A stretch of DNA of 64,000 nt, taken from contig CBDBED010000003.1 of NCBI GenBank assembly GCA_965204245.1, positions 186,001 through 250,000 of the forward strand, written 5' to 3'. The position numbers and the translations under genes were made by a program. Positions within the stretch are counted from its first letter, which is position 1, and each line of letters begins with the position of its first letter. The notes under the pieces are model-generated. The model was not told where the DNA came from. It did not search any database and saw only the letters and a program-made list of their open reading frames with translations. This DNA comes from JAAXIE01 sp965204245 (lineage in GTDB: Bacteria; Chloroflexota; Dehalococcoidia; Lucifugimonadales; JAAXIE01). Shown here in pieces: positions 28,079-37,632 of this stretch.

Positions 28079-28118
28079 AAGAAGAGGTGGTCGGGATGAA
28101 GTCCGATCACCTCTTCTT
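28079..28118 (+). terminator. intrinsic terminator after aapJ
   Basis: 11-bp perfect stem AAGAAGAGGTG / CACCTCTTCTT (28079-28089 with 28108-28118), with further pairing inside (CGG/CCG), then GTTTGG. It begins 21 bases after the aapJ stop. Confidence 0.8.
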
Positions 28119-28247
28119 GTTTGGTAGCCGGAGCGGGGGTTCGGCATGATCGGCCCCAGTCATGCCGGTGCAGGCTCAGAGGTAGTAAGGCCGACTGCCC
28201 ATGTATTAGAATCGGATGCCACCAAGACGGACACAGTGTAGGATTTC

Positions 28248-29444
28248 ATGGCGACATTGCGCCGTAGCCTGACCTACCAAGGAATACCGGTCTGGAGACA
28301 TACCCAGATCATCCAATGGACGACGCAGATTGTGTCGGGAGTATTGGTCGTCGTCCTCGTTGCTTGGTTCTTCACCAACATCGCGACGGCTGTTCATGAC
28401 CGAGGGATAGGCTATAGCTTCACCTTCCTGGAGCGCGAGTACCAGACGCCCATTGGCCACCACTTTTTGGCTTATGAGCCGTCAGATACGTTCCTGCATG
28501 CGTTTATCGTAGGGTTCACCAATACTCTCTTAGTGTCGGTCGTTGGCGTGGCGCTGGCGACTGTCCTGGGCATCTTCATAGGTGTGTGCCGAGTATCCGG
28601 CAACTGGGTCGTTTCCAAGGTTGCTCTTGTCTACATTGAGTTTTTCCGCAATGTGCCACTGCTAGTCCAGCTTTTCTTCTGGTTTTATATAGTGCTGAGC
28701 CTCCCTGCCTGGCAGGACTCCTTTGCCATTGGCGACTGGTTCTTCCTGAATAAGCGGTACCTAGCGATGGTCTGGCCATCGGCCTCCAGTTTCGGAGCGG
28801 GGCTCATCTGGGTGCTCATTGTGGTGGTCGGAATCGGTGTGGGGATCGCGGGTTTCCGGTGGTTGACAGCCAGGGAGATACGAACTGGTTCAGCTTCATA
28901 CCCTCTTGCGACAAGCATCGGCGCAGTGCTCCTGATAGCCGGTATCGGCTGGGTGCTGATATCGGTGGCAACCAGCGGTGTGCCCTTCACTCTGTCGGTT
29001 CCAGAACTCGAGGATCCCTTTGGCCACGTCTCCGGTGGCTATGAATGGCCGGGTGCGCTGTTGGCGCTGGTAGCCGCTCTCGTAACCTACACGGCTGCGT
29101 TCATTGCCGAGATCGTGAGGGCAGGGCTGCAGTCCGTAAACCGGGGTCAGCGCGAATCCGCGAGGGCCCTAGGGCTATCGGGATTGACGGCTTTGCGCCA
29201 CGTGACCTTCCCTCAAGCCCTAAGGGTAATTATTCCCCCTCTGATCAGCCAATATCTGAATCTCACCAAGAACAGCAGCCTAGCTGGCGCCATCGCCTAT
29301 TCCGATCTGACCAACGTTGCGAAGACGATGACCCAAACCGCGCCAGCCATCTCCATCTTCATCATGGTAATGCTGGCCTATCTTGCGCTGAGCCTGACCT
29401 ATTCGCTCCTAGGGAATCTATACAATCGTCACATTCGATTCTGA
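28248..29444 (+). CDS. aapQ: amino-acid ABC transporter permease (AapQ-like)
   Basis: A 398-residue integral membrane protein with about eight helices. The HisMQ-type inner-membrane domain is split by an insertion, as in AapQ. Key stretches are VYIEFFRNVPLLVQLFFWF and the EAA loop SARALGLSGLTALRHVTFPQ, which contacts the ATPase. It ends SLTYSLLGNLYNRHIRF. A weak AGGA precedes ATG. With AapM it forms the channel through which amino acids delivered by AapJ pass. aapM starts 46 bases later. Confidence 0.92.
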   Translation: MATLRRSLTYQGIPVWRHTQIIQWTTQIVSGVLVVVLVAWFFTNIATAVHDRGIGYSFTFLEREYQTPIGHHFLAYEPSDTFLHAFIVGFTNTLLVSVVGVALATVLGIFIGVCRVSGNWVVSKVALVYIEFFRNVPLLVQLFFWFYIVLSLPAWQDSFAIGDWFFLNKRYLAMVWPSASSFGAGLIWVLIVVVGIGVGIAGFRWLTAREIRTGSASYPLATSIGAVLLIAGIGWVLISVATSGVPFTLSVPELEDPFGHVSGGYEWPGALLALVAALVTYTAAFIAEIVRAGLQSVNRGQRESARALGLSGLTALRHVTFPQALRVIIPPLISQYLNLTKNSSLAGAIAYSDLTNVAKTMTQTAPAISIFIMVMLAYLALSLTYSLLGNLYNRHIRF

Positions 29445-29490
29445 ATGCACTCCGAGATTTGACCTTGTGAGAACGCTGAGAGAATAGCCC

Positions 29491-31071
29491 ATGGCAATCG
29501 AGACCGGACAGGAGATATCACGCCCACTTCCCCCACCGCTGTTGCAAAGGGGAGCAGTCGCATGGGTGCGCGAGAACCTCTTCAGCGCGTGGTACAACAG
29601 CGCCATTACCATAGCGTCTCTGGTTCTCATTGGGTTTGCCCTGTGGTTTGGGCTTCGTTGGATCATCGTACAAGCCGACTGGACCGTCATCAGTGTTCTG
29701 GGTGGGAAGATGGTCATCGGCCAGTACAACACGGTGGCCGCCTGTACAGACCAGAATTGCTTCTGGAGGCCGCAGTCCTGCCTTCTGCTCATCATGTTTT
29801 TGGTTGGGATGGGTTGGGGACTGACGGGCGGCAGGCTGGTCAAGCGGATAGCTATTGGCGTCGCGGTCGTACTGGCTCTCTTTGCCTTCCTTCCGTATAG
29901 CTTGGACACCATGGGTATGGATGTGCGTTTGCTGCTTGCGGCGAACCTGCCTGCCGTTGGGTTGGGCTGGCTCATAGCTCGTTATGGGCCGTGGGGAACG
30001 CCAACGAGGGTGGTGTTGTTCGGCAGTGGAGCGTTCCTGGCGACGATGGCGCTAATGCGAGGGCTGGAGTCGTCTGACACAGATCCTGTGTCGGCCCTCT
30101 ATTGGGTCGCTATGGCGGTGCTACTGGGAAGCTTTGTGCTGGCCCTGGGGTGGGGGATTACCGGCAACAGACTCATCAAGCGGGTGACGGTAGGCATCGC
30201 CGTCGTCTCAGTTGTGGTGGGCGTACTTCCTCTAGGCATTCCCTTGGGGTTGGACGTGCGCTTTCTGCTTGTGTGCAACCTAGTGGCTTTGGGCTTGGGC
30301 TGGGCCATTGCCCGGCCGCCTACGGTAACGGCGGCGCGCCTGATTCTATGGTGCATAGCGATATTCGTGGTGGCGCTAGGCTTGCTGAGGGGGCAGGCCG
30401 GATTCCCCGGTCTTGAGCCAGTGTCGGTGATTTACTGGGGCGGGCTGACGCTGAATATTCTGCTAGCTGTGTTCGGGATTGTTATAAGCCTGCCCATAGG
30501 AATCGCTCTTGCATTGGGGCGACGCAGCGACCTGCCGGTGGTGCGAGTGCTGTGCGTGGCGTTCATCGAGATTTTCCGAGGCGTGCCGTTAATTACGCTG
30601 CTGTTCATGTCGCAAGTGCTGGTGCCGTTGGCTTTCCCCGAGGATTTTCCGCTGAACTCGCTGATGCGGGCGGCGATAATCATCACGCTCTTCAGCGCGG
30701 CTTACATGGCTGAGAATGTGCGTGGAGGTCTGCAGGCCCTGCACCCTGGGCAAGCGGAGGCGGCCCGTGCTCTGGGACTGCCCAGTTGGGAGACAACCAT
30801 CCTGATCTCCCTACCCCAAGCAATTCGAAATGTCATCCCAGCCATCGTGGGACAGTTTATTTCGCTGTTCAAGGACACCAGCCTTGTATACATCATCGGG
30901 ATGCTGGATGTGGTGGAAATCAGCAGGGTTTTCATACAAGGAAACACTGAGTACATTGCGAGCGCCAAGGAGTTGTTCATCTTTTTGGCGTTGGTGTTCT
31001 GGGTGTTCACCTACGGGATGTCGTATATAAGCCGGCACATTGAACGCAACCTAGGGGTGGGGGAACGGTGA
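29491..31071 (+). CDS. aapM: amino-acid ABC transporter permease (AapM-like) with internal duplication
   Basis: A 526-residue membrane protein, longer than typical AapM. The C-terminal 210 residues are the HisMQ permease domain (VLCVAFIEIFRGVPLITLLF; EAA loop AARALGLPSWETTILISLPQ). The N-terminal half contains two similar membrane units: residues 108-218 start GWGLTGGRLVKRIAIGVAVV and 220-328 start GWGITGNRLIKRVTVGIAVV. Both then share DVR-LL, LGLGW-IAR and PVS-x-x-YW. This looks like a tandem duplication that adds several helices. It partners AapQ and AapP. The role of the extra unit is unknown. Confidence 0.9.
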   Translation: MAIETGQEISRPLPPPLLQRGAVAWVRENLFSAWYNSAITIASLVLIGFALWFGLRWIIVQADWTVISVLGGKMVIGQYNTVAACTDQNCFWRPQSCLLLIMFLVGMGWGLTGGRLVKRIAIGVAVVLALFAFLPYSLDTMGMDVRLLLAANLPAVGLGWLIARYGPWGTPTRVVLFGSGAFLATMALMRGLESSDTDPVSALYWVAMAVLLGSFVLALGWGITGNRLIKRVTVGIAVVSVVVGVLPLGIPLGLDVRFLLVCNLVALGLGWAIARPPTVTAARLILWCIAIFVVALGLLRGQAGFPGLEPVSVIYWGGLTLNILLAVFGIVISLPIGIALALGRRSDLPVVRVLCVAFIEIFRGVPLITLLFMSQVLVPLAFPEDFPLNSLMRAAIIITLFSAAYMAENVRGGLQALHPGQAEAARALGLPSWETTILISLPQAIRNVIPAIVGQFISLFKDTSLVYIIGMLDVVEISRVFIQGNTEYIASAKELFIFLALVFWVFTYGMSYISRHIERNLGVGER

Positions 31072-31104
31072 TGCAATCCATAATCCGCCGATCTGGAGGG
31101 GGCG

Positions 31105-31908
31105 ATGGCTGAGGGCAAGGGGATTGAGGGCAACGGGGCTGGGACGACGGGACCCACAAGGACAGCGAAGGTCATGGGAGAGGACATCATCGTATGCAGA
31201 GACGTGCACAAGTGGTACGGCGACTTCCATGTGCTGCGGGGAGTCACCACCAGCATCAAGAAGGCGGAGGTGGTGGTGGTGTTCGGGCCGTCGGGGTCGG
31301 GCAAGTCCACATTCATCCGGACTATCAACAGGCTTGAGGAGCATCAGCGGGGAGACATAATAGTCGACGGAATCGAACTGACGAATGACGTACGGAACAT
31401 TGACGCCATACGTCGTGACGTGGGGATGGTGTTCCAGTCGTTCAACCTGTTCCCCCATCTCAGTGCTATGGGCAACATCACTCTGGCTCCCATAAAGGTG
31501 CGCAAGATTCCCGAAGCACAGGCGAAGGAGAACGCACTTGAACTCCTGGAACGGGTAGGTATCCCGGAACAGGCGGACAAGTACCCCAGCCAACTCTCAG
31601 GCGGTCAGCAACAACGGGTAGCGATTGCCCGAGCTCTTGCCATGCAGCCCAAGATCATGCTTTTTGACGAGCCGACATCGGCTTTGGACCCGGAGATGAT
31701 CAAGGAGGTGCTGGACGCGATGCAAGAGCTGGCAGAGGAAGGCATGACGATGATCGTTGTGTCTCATGAGATGGGGTTCGCCCGAGAGGTGTCCGACCGC
31801 ATGATGATGTTCGACCAAGGCGTGATAGTGGAGCAGGGCCCGCCGGACCAGATTTTCGAGGATCCTCAGAGCGACCGAACCAAGCTGTTTCTGTCGCAGA
31901 TATTGTGA
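31105..31908 (+). CDS. aapP: amino-acid ABC transporter ATP-binding protein (AapP-like)
   Basis: A 267-residue ABC ATPase with Walker A GPSGSGKST, Q-loop VFQSFNLFPH, signature LSGGQQQRVAIARAL, Walker B IMLFDEPTSALDP and H-loop VVSHEMG. These are the standard motifs of the polar-amino-acid (GlnQ/AapP) group. It powers AapQM. ATG 31105 follows GGAGGGGG; the first 25 residues are a variable extension, and an internal ATG at 31174 would give the usual family start. It lies 33 bases after aapM in one operon. Confidence 0.94.
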   Translation: MAEGKGIEGNGAGTTGPTRTAKVMGEDIIVCRDVHKWYGDFHVLRGVTTSIKKAEVVVVFGPSGSGKSTFIRTINRLEEHQRGDIIVDGIELTNDVRNIDAIRRDVGMVFQSFNLFPHLSAMGNITLAPIKVRKIPEAQAKENALELLERVGIPEQADKYPSQLSGGQQQRVAIARALAMQPKIMLFDEPTSALDPEMIKEVLDAMQELAEEGMTMIVVSHEMGFAREVSDRMMMFDQGVIVEQGPPDQIFEDPQSDRTKLFLSQIL

Positions 31909-32005
31909 GGTTCCCCGGGGTGCGGGCGTTGTCCCAGATGGCCTTCCGCGCTAATATAGATGTATCTGCCGCTACGTTTGAATTGCATCGGGAGGAGACG
32001 CCGCC

Positions 32006-32491
32006 GTGCTGGCTGTTTATATTGTGATCGGGGTAGTAGTGGCGATTGGGGCTATCGTAGGAGGGTTTTACGCATCGGTGCGGCTGATGCGCGGCAAGGA
32101 CTCCGCCGACCTCCAACGATTCCTGCGCAGGGAGAACTGCACTTGGGAAGAGGTATCCACCCCCGAGGGCGGGCCAGAAACGGTCTTGTTCAAGAACAGG
32201 GAGCCTGAGCAGAGCGGCATTGAGATGCGGGCCTATTACTATGCTGAAGTGCCTGAGGGGACGGAAGATGAGGGAGTCTGTTTGTCGATCATCGACCCGG
32301 AGCGCATCAACGGAATGATATTGAATGGCTTTTCGCGTCCGCTGGACGCGATGCAATTCGGCGACGACTTGTGGAAGCAGCAGTTCCTAGGCGACGTGGG
32401 CATCATGGAGAAGGTGATCGAGGCGAAGAGGGTTGAGTGGGACCAGTTGCAGCGTGAAGTTGTGATTGGGCACTACAGTCTCTGCATGTAG
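32006..32491 (+). CDS. hypothetical single-pass membrane protein
   Basis: 161 residues with one N-terminal helix (VYIVIGVVVAIGAIVGGFYA, residues 4-23) and a soluble domain rich in Glu/Asp (CTWEEVSTPEGGPETVLFKN). No domain was recognised. Start GTG 32006 is supported by GGAGGAG about 8 bases upstream. Function unknown; the isolated position between the aap operon and the SulP gene gives no hint. Confidence 0.6.
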   Translation: MLAVYIVIGVVVAIGAIVGGFYASVRLMRGKDSADLQRFLRRENCTWEEVSTPEGGPETVLFKNREPEQSGIEMRAYYYAEVPEGTEDEGVCLSIIDPERINGMILNGFSRPLDAMQFGDDLWKQQFLGDVGIMEKVIEAKRVEWDQLQREVVIGHYSLCM

Positions 32492-32674
32492 AGGGCGCTT
32501 ACAGTGTGACATGGCCCCAGCTTGCCTTATGTCGCGTTCTAGACTATCCTGCCAATCGTAAGCTCAAATGGGGCTTGCGCCCTAGCCCTGCATCGTCTGC
32601 GGGTGGGATTAGCAGTCCCGAGGATGGTGCGGAGACCAGGACCCGCTGCCTGGCGTCCGTGAACGCCGAGATAA

Positions 32675-34312
32675 GTGCGGAAACCCTCCTATAGCCTTCA
32701 CACCCTGCATGGGGACCTGTTTGGCGGCGTTACAGCGGCCGTTGTAGCACTGCCCATAGCACTGGCATTTGGTGTAGCCTCGGGCATTGGGCCGATTGCG
32801 GGGATGTACAGCGTCATCGCTGTCGGCTTCTTTGCTGCCGTTTTCGGTGGCACTCCCTCCCAGATATCAGGACCCACAGGCCCCATGACCATTGCGATGG
32901 CAGTGGTAGTGACGCAGCATGCCGATACCCTGCCGGAAGCCTTCACCATCGTCATGCTGGCGGGACTGATACAGATCGCGCTAGGGGTGATCCGTGTTGG
33001 CAGCCTTGTAAGTTACACCCCGTACTCGGTGATTTCCGGTTTCATGTCGGGCATCGGGGTCATCATCATCGTCATCCAGGTAATGCCCTTCATTGGCTTG
33101 GACACGGTCTCCGGCGGTCCTCTTAGCTCCATACGAGCATGGCCTGAGGCCTTTGGCGACCTCAATTACCAAGCTCTCATACTCGGGGCCATCTCTCTGG
33201 GAGTGGGTATCTTCTGGCCCGCACGGGTGCGAAAGTTCCTGCCCGGTCCTCTCGCAGCTCTAGCGGTTGGCTCACTGGTAGGACTGTTCTGGCTCCAAGG
33301 TGTCCCTACTATCGGGAATGTGCCCACGGGCTTACCCGATATTCAGATACCTCAAGTGTCTCCGGGCTTCATTGCCGGAGTCCTGGAGCCAGCATTCATA
33401 CTCGCACTACTGGGGTCCATAGACAGCCTCCTGACGTCATTGGTGGCGGACTCGCTGACCCGTACTCGCCATAACCCGAACAGAGAGTTGATGGGCCAAG
33501 GGTTGGGCAATTTTACGTCGGGCTTGGTCGGAGGCCTGCCGGGCGCAGGCGCGACCATGGGCACCGTGGTGAACATACGGGCAGGCGGCCGTACGCCAGT
33601 GTCGGGGGCGCTCAGATCCGGCTTCGTGCTGGCTCTGGTGCTCGGGATCGGCTGGATAGTCGAGCCAATTCCGCACGCCGTCCTAGCCGGGATTCTGATG
33701 AAGGTCGGTTGGGACATTATCGACTGGAGGTTCATTACCCGCATTCGATATATCCGGCGGGACTACTTGCTGATCATGCTGGTGACGCTGATCCTCACAG
33801 TGTTCGTGGACTTGGTGACGGCTGTGGCTTTAGGGCTGATAGCGGCAGGACTGGCGCGCGCTCAAGAGGAGGCGAGGCCTGAGCTGGATAGTGTGGTGTC
33901 GGTGCCTCTGCTGGAGCACACTTTCTTCGCTGATGATATGGATCTTCTGGATGCGGATTTGGATGAGGAGGAACTTTACAGGGCTCGTGTAGGTCTGGTC
34001 TCGTTGCGGGGCAGCTTTTCCGTGGCCTCCGCCAACGAGCTGGCGCAGGTAATCGGGAGGGATATCAGGGAGCATGAGGTGGTCATCTTCGATTTCTCAA
34101 GGACCACTCGCATGGACGATAGTGCGGCTCTGGTGATGGAGCAACTCATAGACACAGCAAACGATGACAATACCGAGTGCGTGGTGATGGGACTGTCAGA
34201 TTCCGTTGGCCGCAACCTGCACGCGCTGAACGTTTTCCACAAGCTGCCCAAGGACCGGTTCGTTGATAATGTGGACGAGGCCCGTGTCTTGGCAAGGACG
34301 CTTCTGGACTAG
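32675..34312 (+). CDS. SulP family anion transporter with STAS domain
   Basis: A 545-residue protein. The membrane part (residues 1-400) begins with the SulP signature DLFGGVTAAVVALPIALAFG and includes the conserved ISGPTGPMTIAMAVVV segment and GLPGAGATMGTVVNIRAGGRT. The C-terminal STAS domain (about 430-545) includes VIFDFSRTTRMDDSAALVME. SulP proteins carry sulfate, bicarbonate or other anions; the substrate cannot be decided here. The start is GTG 32675 with only a weak purine tract upstream. A beta-carbonic anhydrase is encoded 7.5 kb away, which weakly favours bicarbonate. Confidence 0.92.
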   Translation: MRKPSYSLHTLHGDLFGGVTAAVVALPIALAFGVASGIGPIAGMYSVIAVGFFAAVFGGTPSQISGPTGPMTIAMAVVVTQHADTLPEAFTIVMLAGLIQIALGVIRVGSLVSYTPYSVISGFMSGIGVIIIVIQVMPFIGLDTVSGGPLSSIRAWPEAFGDLNYQALILGAISLGVGIFWPARVRKFLPGPLAALAVGSLVGLFWLQGVPTIGNVPTGLPDIQIPQVSPGFIAGVLEPAFILALLGSIDSLLTSLVADSLTRTRHNPNRELMGQGLGNFTSGLVGGLPGAGATMGTVVNIRAGGRTPVSGALRSGFVLALVLGIGWIVEPIPHAVLAGILMKVGWDIIDWRFITRIRYIRRDYLLIMLVTLILTVFVDLVTAVALGLIAAGLARAQEEARPELDSVVSVPLLEHTFFADDMDLLDADLDEEELYRARVGLVSLRGSFSVASANELAQVIGRDIREHEVVIFDFSRTTRMDDSAALVMEQLIDTANDDNTECVVMGLSDSVGRNLHALNVFHKLPKDRFVDNVDEARVLARTLLD

Positions 34313-34322
34313 ACGGTTTGGT

Positions 34323-36830
34323 TCACAGGGACTTTACGGCATCCTCAATGGCTGAGGTCGCTTTTTGGTAGTCGGTGCCGGGAGGAAAACTAAGGGGGCG
34401 GCCGAAGCGCACCTCGACACTACCACGTCTGAAGAGTGGGAGACGTTCCGGCACTCCCAGCTTGCGGACGTGAAGGCGCATGGGCACCACCGGGATGCTG
34501 CCTTCCACAGCCACTAGGCCAGTGCCGTGCATGAAGGGCTTGATGGGACCTCCGACGGTCAATTCTCCTTCGGGGTAGATGAGCACGGACCATCCGTCGT
34601 CCATGATCTTTCCCATGTTCTCCAAGCTGGGTCGTACCGAGCCTTCGCTAGCGACGGGGAAGGCGTTGCCTAGGAGGGGATTCATAATCCACCAGACGGG
34701 GTTCTTCCAGAGATCGGCTGCGCCGGCCACTGCCATGCGTCGGCGCCATCTTGGAGGGACTGCCTTGATGATGAGGGGGTTGTCCAAGCCCAAGTTGTGG
34801 TTGGAGGCGAAGAGGACGGGGCCGGTGATGCCGGAGAGGTTTTCGCGCCCACTAACCCTCAAGCCGTAGGAGGCGGTGATGAGGGGGAAGATGATGGCGC
34901 GCTGGAGGAAGCCGCGGGTCATGCGGCACCACCACTTCATGCCCCAAGCGGGGAACTTGACCATGGGCGGGTTCTTGGAACCCTCCTCCACCAAGACGGC
35001 CAGTTGCTTGACAGTGGTGTCGGGGCGCACCTGACTTTCGTCCAGATAAACGCCTAGTTCGGCTTCAATGGCTGAAAGCAACTCCACTCTTCCCAAGGAG
35101 TCCAGCTTCAGGTCGTCGCCCAAGGTTGTGCGCTCGTGCACCTCCGCTGGATTGCACTTGCTAATCTCGGCGATGAGATGTTTCAGGTCTCTGGTTCCGG
35201 CGGGGGTGCCTGCTGAGGCAGAGGCGGCTGTCGGCGCATCCTGTTGCAGCTTGCCCAGAATGGTGTCGATAACTATTTGCTTCTTGACCTTCAGTGTGTG
35301 GGTGCGGGGAAAGTCTTCTCCCTGCCACACAGTGAAGCCGCCGATACGCTGCTGCTCCGCTAGCTGACCGTTGGTCCATGTGACTGCATCCTGGGCGGCA
35401 GCGGGGTCGTCCAAGATGATGGCGGCGTGGACTTCGACAGAGGAGCCTTTGTTTAGCCCGACTACGGCAGCATCGGTTACGTGTGGGTGCTTGGTGAGCA
35501 CGGTTTGGATATCTTCGGGGAAGACGTTCTGGCCGCTGGGGAGGACAATCATGTCCTTGATGCGGCCCTTGATGTGCAGGAAGTTCTCTTCATCGAAGTA
35601 GCCGAGGTCACCGGTCTTGTACCAGTCACCATCAAAGGCCTTGGCTGTTTCTTCTGGATTGTTCCAATAGCCTGGGGTGATGTTTTCTCCACGCGCGAGG
35701 ATTTCACCGTCATCGCTGATACGGACTTCCACGTTGGGGAGGGGGCGGCCTGTGGAGTCGGGCCTGCGCTCTGCCAAAGTCTGATTGCTGATGACGGGGG
35801 AGGCCTCGGTGGTGCCATAGCCTTGGACGATCTTGACGCCCAAGAGTTCCCACTTGCGGGCTAGGTCGCGGTCCAAGGCTGCGCCGCCAGATACGATGAA
35901 GTCGAGCTTGCCTCCAAAGCGGCGGTGCACTTGGGCGAAGAGATAGCGGCGGACGCCGAAGGGGGTCTTTTCGGCGATTGTGAGCAGTTTGTTCCAAAGA
36001 CGCTGCTTTCCTTGGCGGGCCACTTCGCGCTCGATGCCGTTCATCAGGAGTTCCAGTCCTTGGGGGACCAGAAGCATGATGGTGATGCGACGCTCTCGCA
36101 TGGTGCGGGAGAGGACCGTGGGCTGGCGGCTGGTGGGGTAGGTGACGCTGGCACCGGAGTGGAGGGCAATGAACAGGCCACCCATCTGCTCATACATGTG
36201 GCTGAGGGGGAGGATGGACAGCAGCCTGCTGGAGGGCTTGGGAACGATGTATTGAGTAACCCCTTCGATGTTGGCAGTCAGGTTGCGGTGGGTAATCATG
36301 ACGCCCTTGGGGTCGCCGGTAGTGCCGGAGGTGAACATAATCTCGGCAAGGTCGTTGGGGGCGATCTCCACTGGTTCCGGGTCGGGCAGACCTGCGATGG
36401 CAGACTCCAACTCCTCGAAGGCCAACTCGGGGACGCCCAACTCCACTTCTTCCTTGGGGGTGAGGCGCGAGGTGAAGGCCAGCTTGGCATCGGTGCGGGA
36501 TATCACTCGCATCACGTAGTCCGGCGCACTGCGGAGGTCGAGGGGCACTACGATGATTCCGGCACGGAGGCATCCGAAAAAAATGAGGACCCAGTGGGGC
36601 GAATTGGGACCCCAGATAATGACTTGGTCACCTTTCACCAAACCACGTTGCTGCAGCATGGTGGCGACTTGTCCGGATTCTTTCCAGAGGCGGGTGTATG
36701 ACCAGCGCAAATAGCGGAAGGCGGGCTTGAACAACAGGGCATCGCGAGAGCCGTAGCGGTCTACCGCCTGCTTAAGGAAGTCGATAACGGTGACTCCGGA
36801 AGGGGCATCAGACGCAGGGGCCAGAATCAA
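34323..36830 (-). CDS. acyl-CoA/ACP synthetase - acyl carrier - acyltransferase fusion
   Basis: 835 residues in three domains. Residues 1-520 are an AMP-forming ligase with P-loop IMFTSGTTGDPKGVMITH, QGYGTTEASPV, YKTGDLGYFDEENFLHIKGR and the hinge region. Residues about 545-620 are a phosphopantetheine carrier with the attachment Ser in LKLDSLGRVELLSAIE. Residues 640-835 are a PlsC/LPLAT acyltransferase with NHNLGLD and VLIYPEGELTVGG. The likely job is to activate a fatty acid, hold it on the internal carrier and transfer it to a lysophospholipid or other acceptor. TTG start with GGGAGG 7 bases upstream. The MBL gene lies 22 bases upstream in the same direction. Confidence 0.92.
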   Translation of the reverse strand: MILAPASDAPSGVTVIDFLKQAVDRYGSRDALLFKPAFRYLRWSYTRLWKESGQVATMLQQRGLVKGDQVIIWGPNSPHWVLIFFGCLRAGIIVVPLDLRSAPDYVMRVISRTDAKLAFTSRLTPKEEVELGVPELAFEELESAIAGLPDPEPVEIAPNDLAEIMFTSGTTGDPKGVMITHRNLTANIEGVTQYIVPKPSSRLLSILPLSHMYEQMGGLFIALHSGASVTYPTSRQPTVLSRTMRERRITIMLLVPQGLELLMNGIEREVARQGKQRLWNKLLTIAEKTPFGVRRYLFAQVHRRFGGKLDFIVSGGAALDRDLARKWELLGVKIVQGYGTTEASPVISNQTLAERRPDSTGRPLPNVEVRISDDGEILARGENITPGYWNNPEETAKAFDGDWYKTGDLGYFDEENFLHIKGRIKDMIVLPSGQNVFPEDIQTVLTKHPHVTDAAVVGLNKGSSVEVHAAIILDDPAAAQDAVTWTNGQLAEQQRIGGFTVWQGEDFPRTHTLKVKKQIVIDTILGKLQQDAPTAASASAGTPAGTRDLKHLIAEISKCNPAEVHERTTLGDDLKLDSLGRVELLSAIEAELGVYLDESQVRPDTTVKQLAVLVEEGSKNPPMVKFPAWGMKWWCRMTRGFLQRAIIFPLITASYGLRVSGRENLSGITGPVLFASNHNLGLDNPLIIKAVPPRWRRRMAVAGAADLWKNPVWWIMNPLLGNAFPVASEGSVRPSLENMGKIMDDGWSVLIYPEGELTVGGPIKPFMHGTGLVAVEGSIPVVPMRLHVRKLGVPERLPLFRRGSVEVRFGRPLSFPPGTDYQKATSAIEDAVKSL

Positions 36831-36852
36831 TGTAAGCCTCCCGACCGTTAAA

Positions 36853-37563
36853 TCAGTTCCTATGCCGGGCCAGAAGTTCTTCGAGGGCCTTTCGAGGTTG
36901 ATTGCGCATGGGCGGGAAGTGGCTAAAGCATATAGTGTCGAAGTTTAGGTCGAGCAGTTTCTCCAGGGACCGTAATGCCTCAACGGGCTGCTGGGTGACC
37001 CCTGGGGCGGGCGGGTACAGCTTCCGGCCCAACTTGTATTGCAAGGCATCGCCTACTATTACGACCCGCTTCTGGGGAAGGTACAGGCCGATGCTACCGG
37101 GAGTGTGACCCGGCAGATGGACAACCTGGACTTCGGCACTAAAGGGCAGCAGGTCGCCATCCTCGACGCGGAGGTCCACAGGCACGGGGCTACCCATAAG
37201 TTTGTTGAGGAAGCTCCAACTGAGGGGACCCACGAACCTCCACCGGAGAGGGCTTGGGGCCGGGGTTGTGCCCTCGATGATGTCGGCCTCCAATTGGTGG
37301 GCTGAGACCGAGGCACTGGTACCGGCCGCCAGTTCCGCCAAGCCACCTGCGTGGTCGGGGTGGGCATGGGTGATGACAAGATGCCCCACTTGATTGAGGG
37401 CCCAGCCCAAGTCTTTCAGGCCGTGAGCTATAGCCCACGAGCTACCGCGCAGACCGGCGTCCAACAGCATGAGGTCGTTGCCTTCGGACAGCACCGTTAC
37501 ACGTGCGCCGATGGCGCGTATCTGGTGTATGCCTTCAGTGATTTGTATGGGCTTTCCGAACAT
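36853..37563 (-). CDS. MBL-fold metallohydrolase
   Basis: About 236 residues from ATG 37563; an upstream GTG at 37593 is also in frame. The metal site is HLVITHAHPDHAGGLAEL (THxHxDH), with later ligands in VVHLPGHTPGS, VGDAL and CFSHFPP. This order fits glyoxalase II-like or lactonase-like hydrolases. Being first in a probable operon with the acyl-ligase fusion, it may hydrolyse a thioester or related lipid intermediate; that link is inference. Confidence 0.9.
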   Translation of the reverse strand: MFGKPIQITEGIHQIRAIGARVTVLSEGNDLMLLDAGLRGSSWAIAHGLKDLGWALNQVGHLVITHAHPDHAGGLAELAAGTSASVSAHQLEADIIEGTTPAPSPLRWRFVGPLSWSFLNKLMGSPVPVDLRVEDGDLLPFSAEVQVVHLPGHTPGSIGLYLPQKRVVIVGDALQYKLGRKLYPPAPGVTQQPVEALRSLEKLLDLNFDTICFSHFPPMRNQPRKALEELLARHRN

Positions 37564-37632
37564 GTCCAGGGCCTTCGGGGAACAGTGTCCCACAGAGGCG
37601 CGGGCTGGTCTAGCGGCTTCGACCTATCTGGT

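Noticed and set aside
37351..37632. N-terminal extension of the small His-rich protein
   Set aside because: Antisense to the MBL gene; the membrane-helix part starts cleanly at the ATG pair at 37633-37638.
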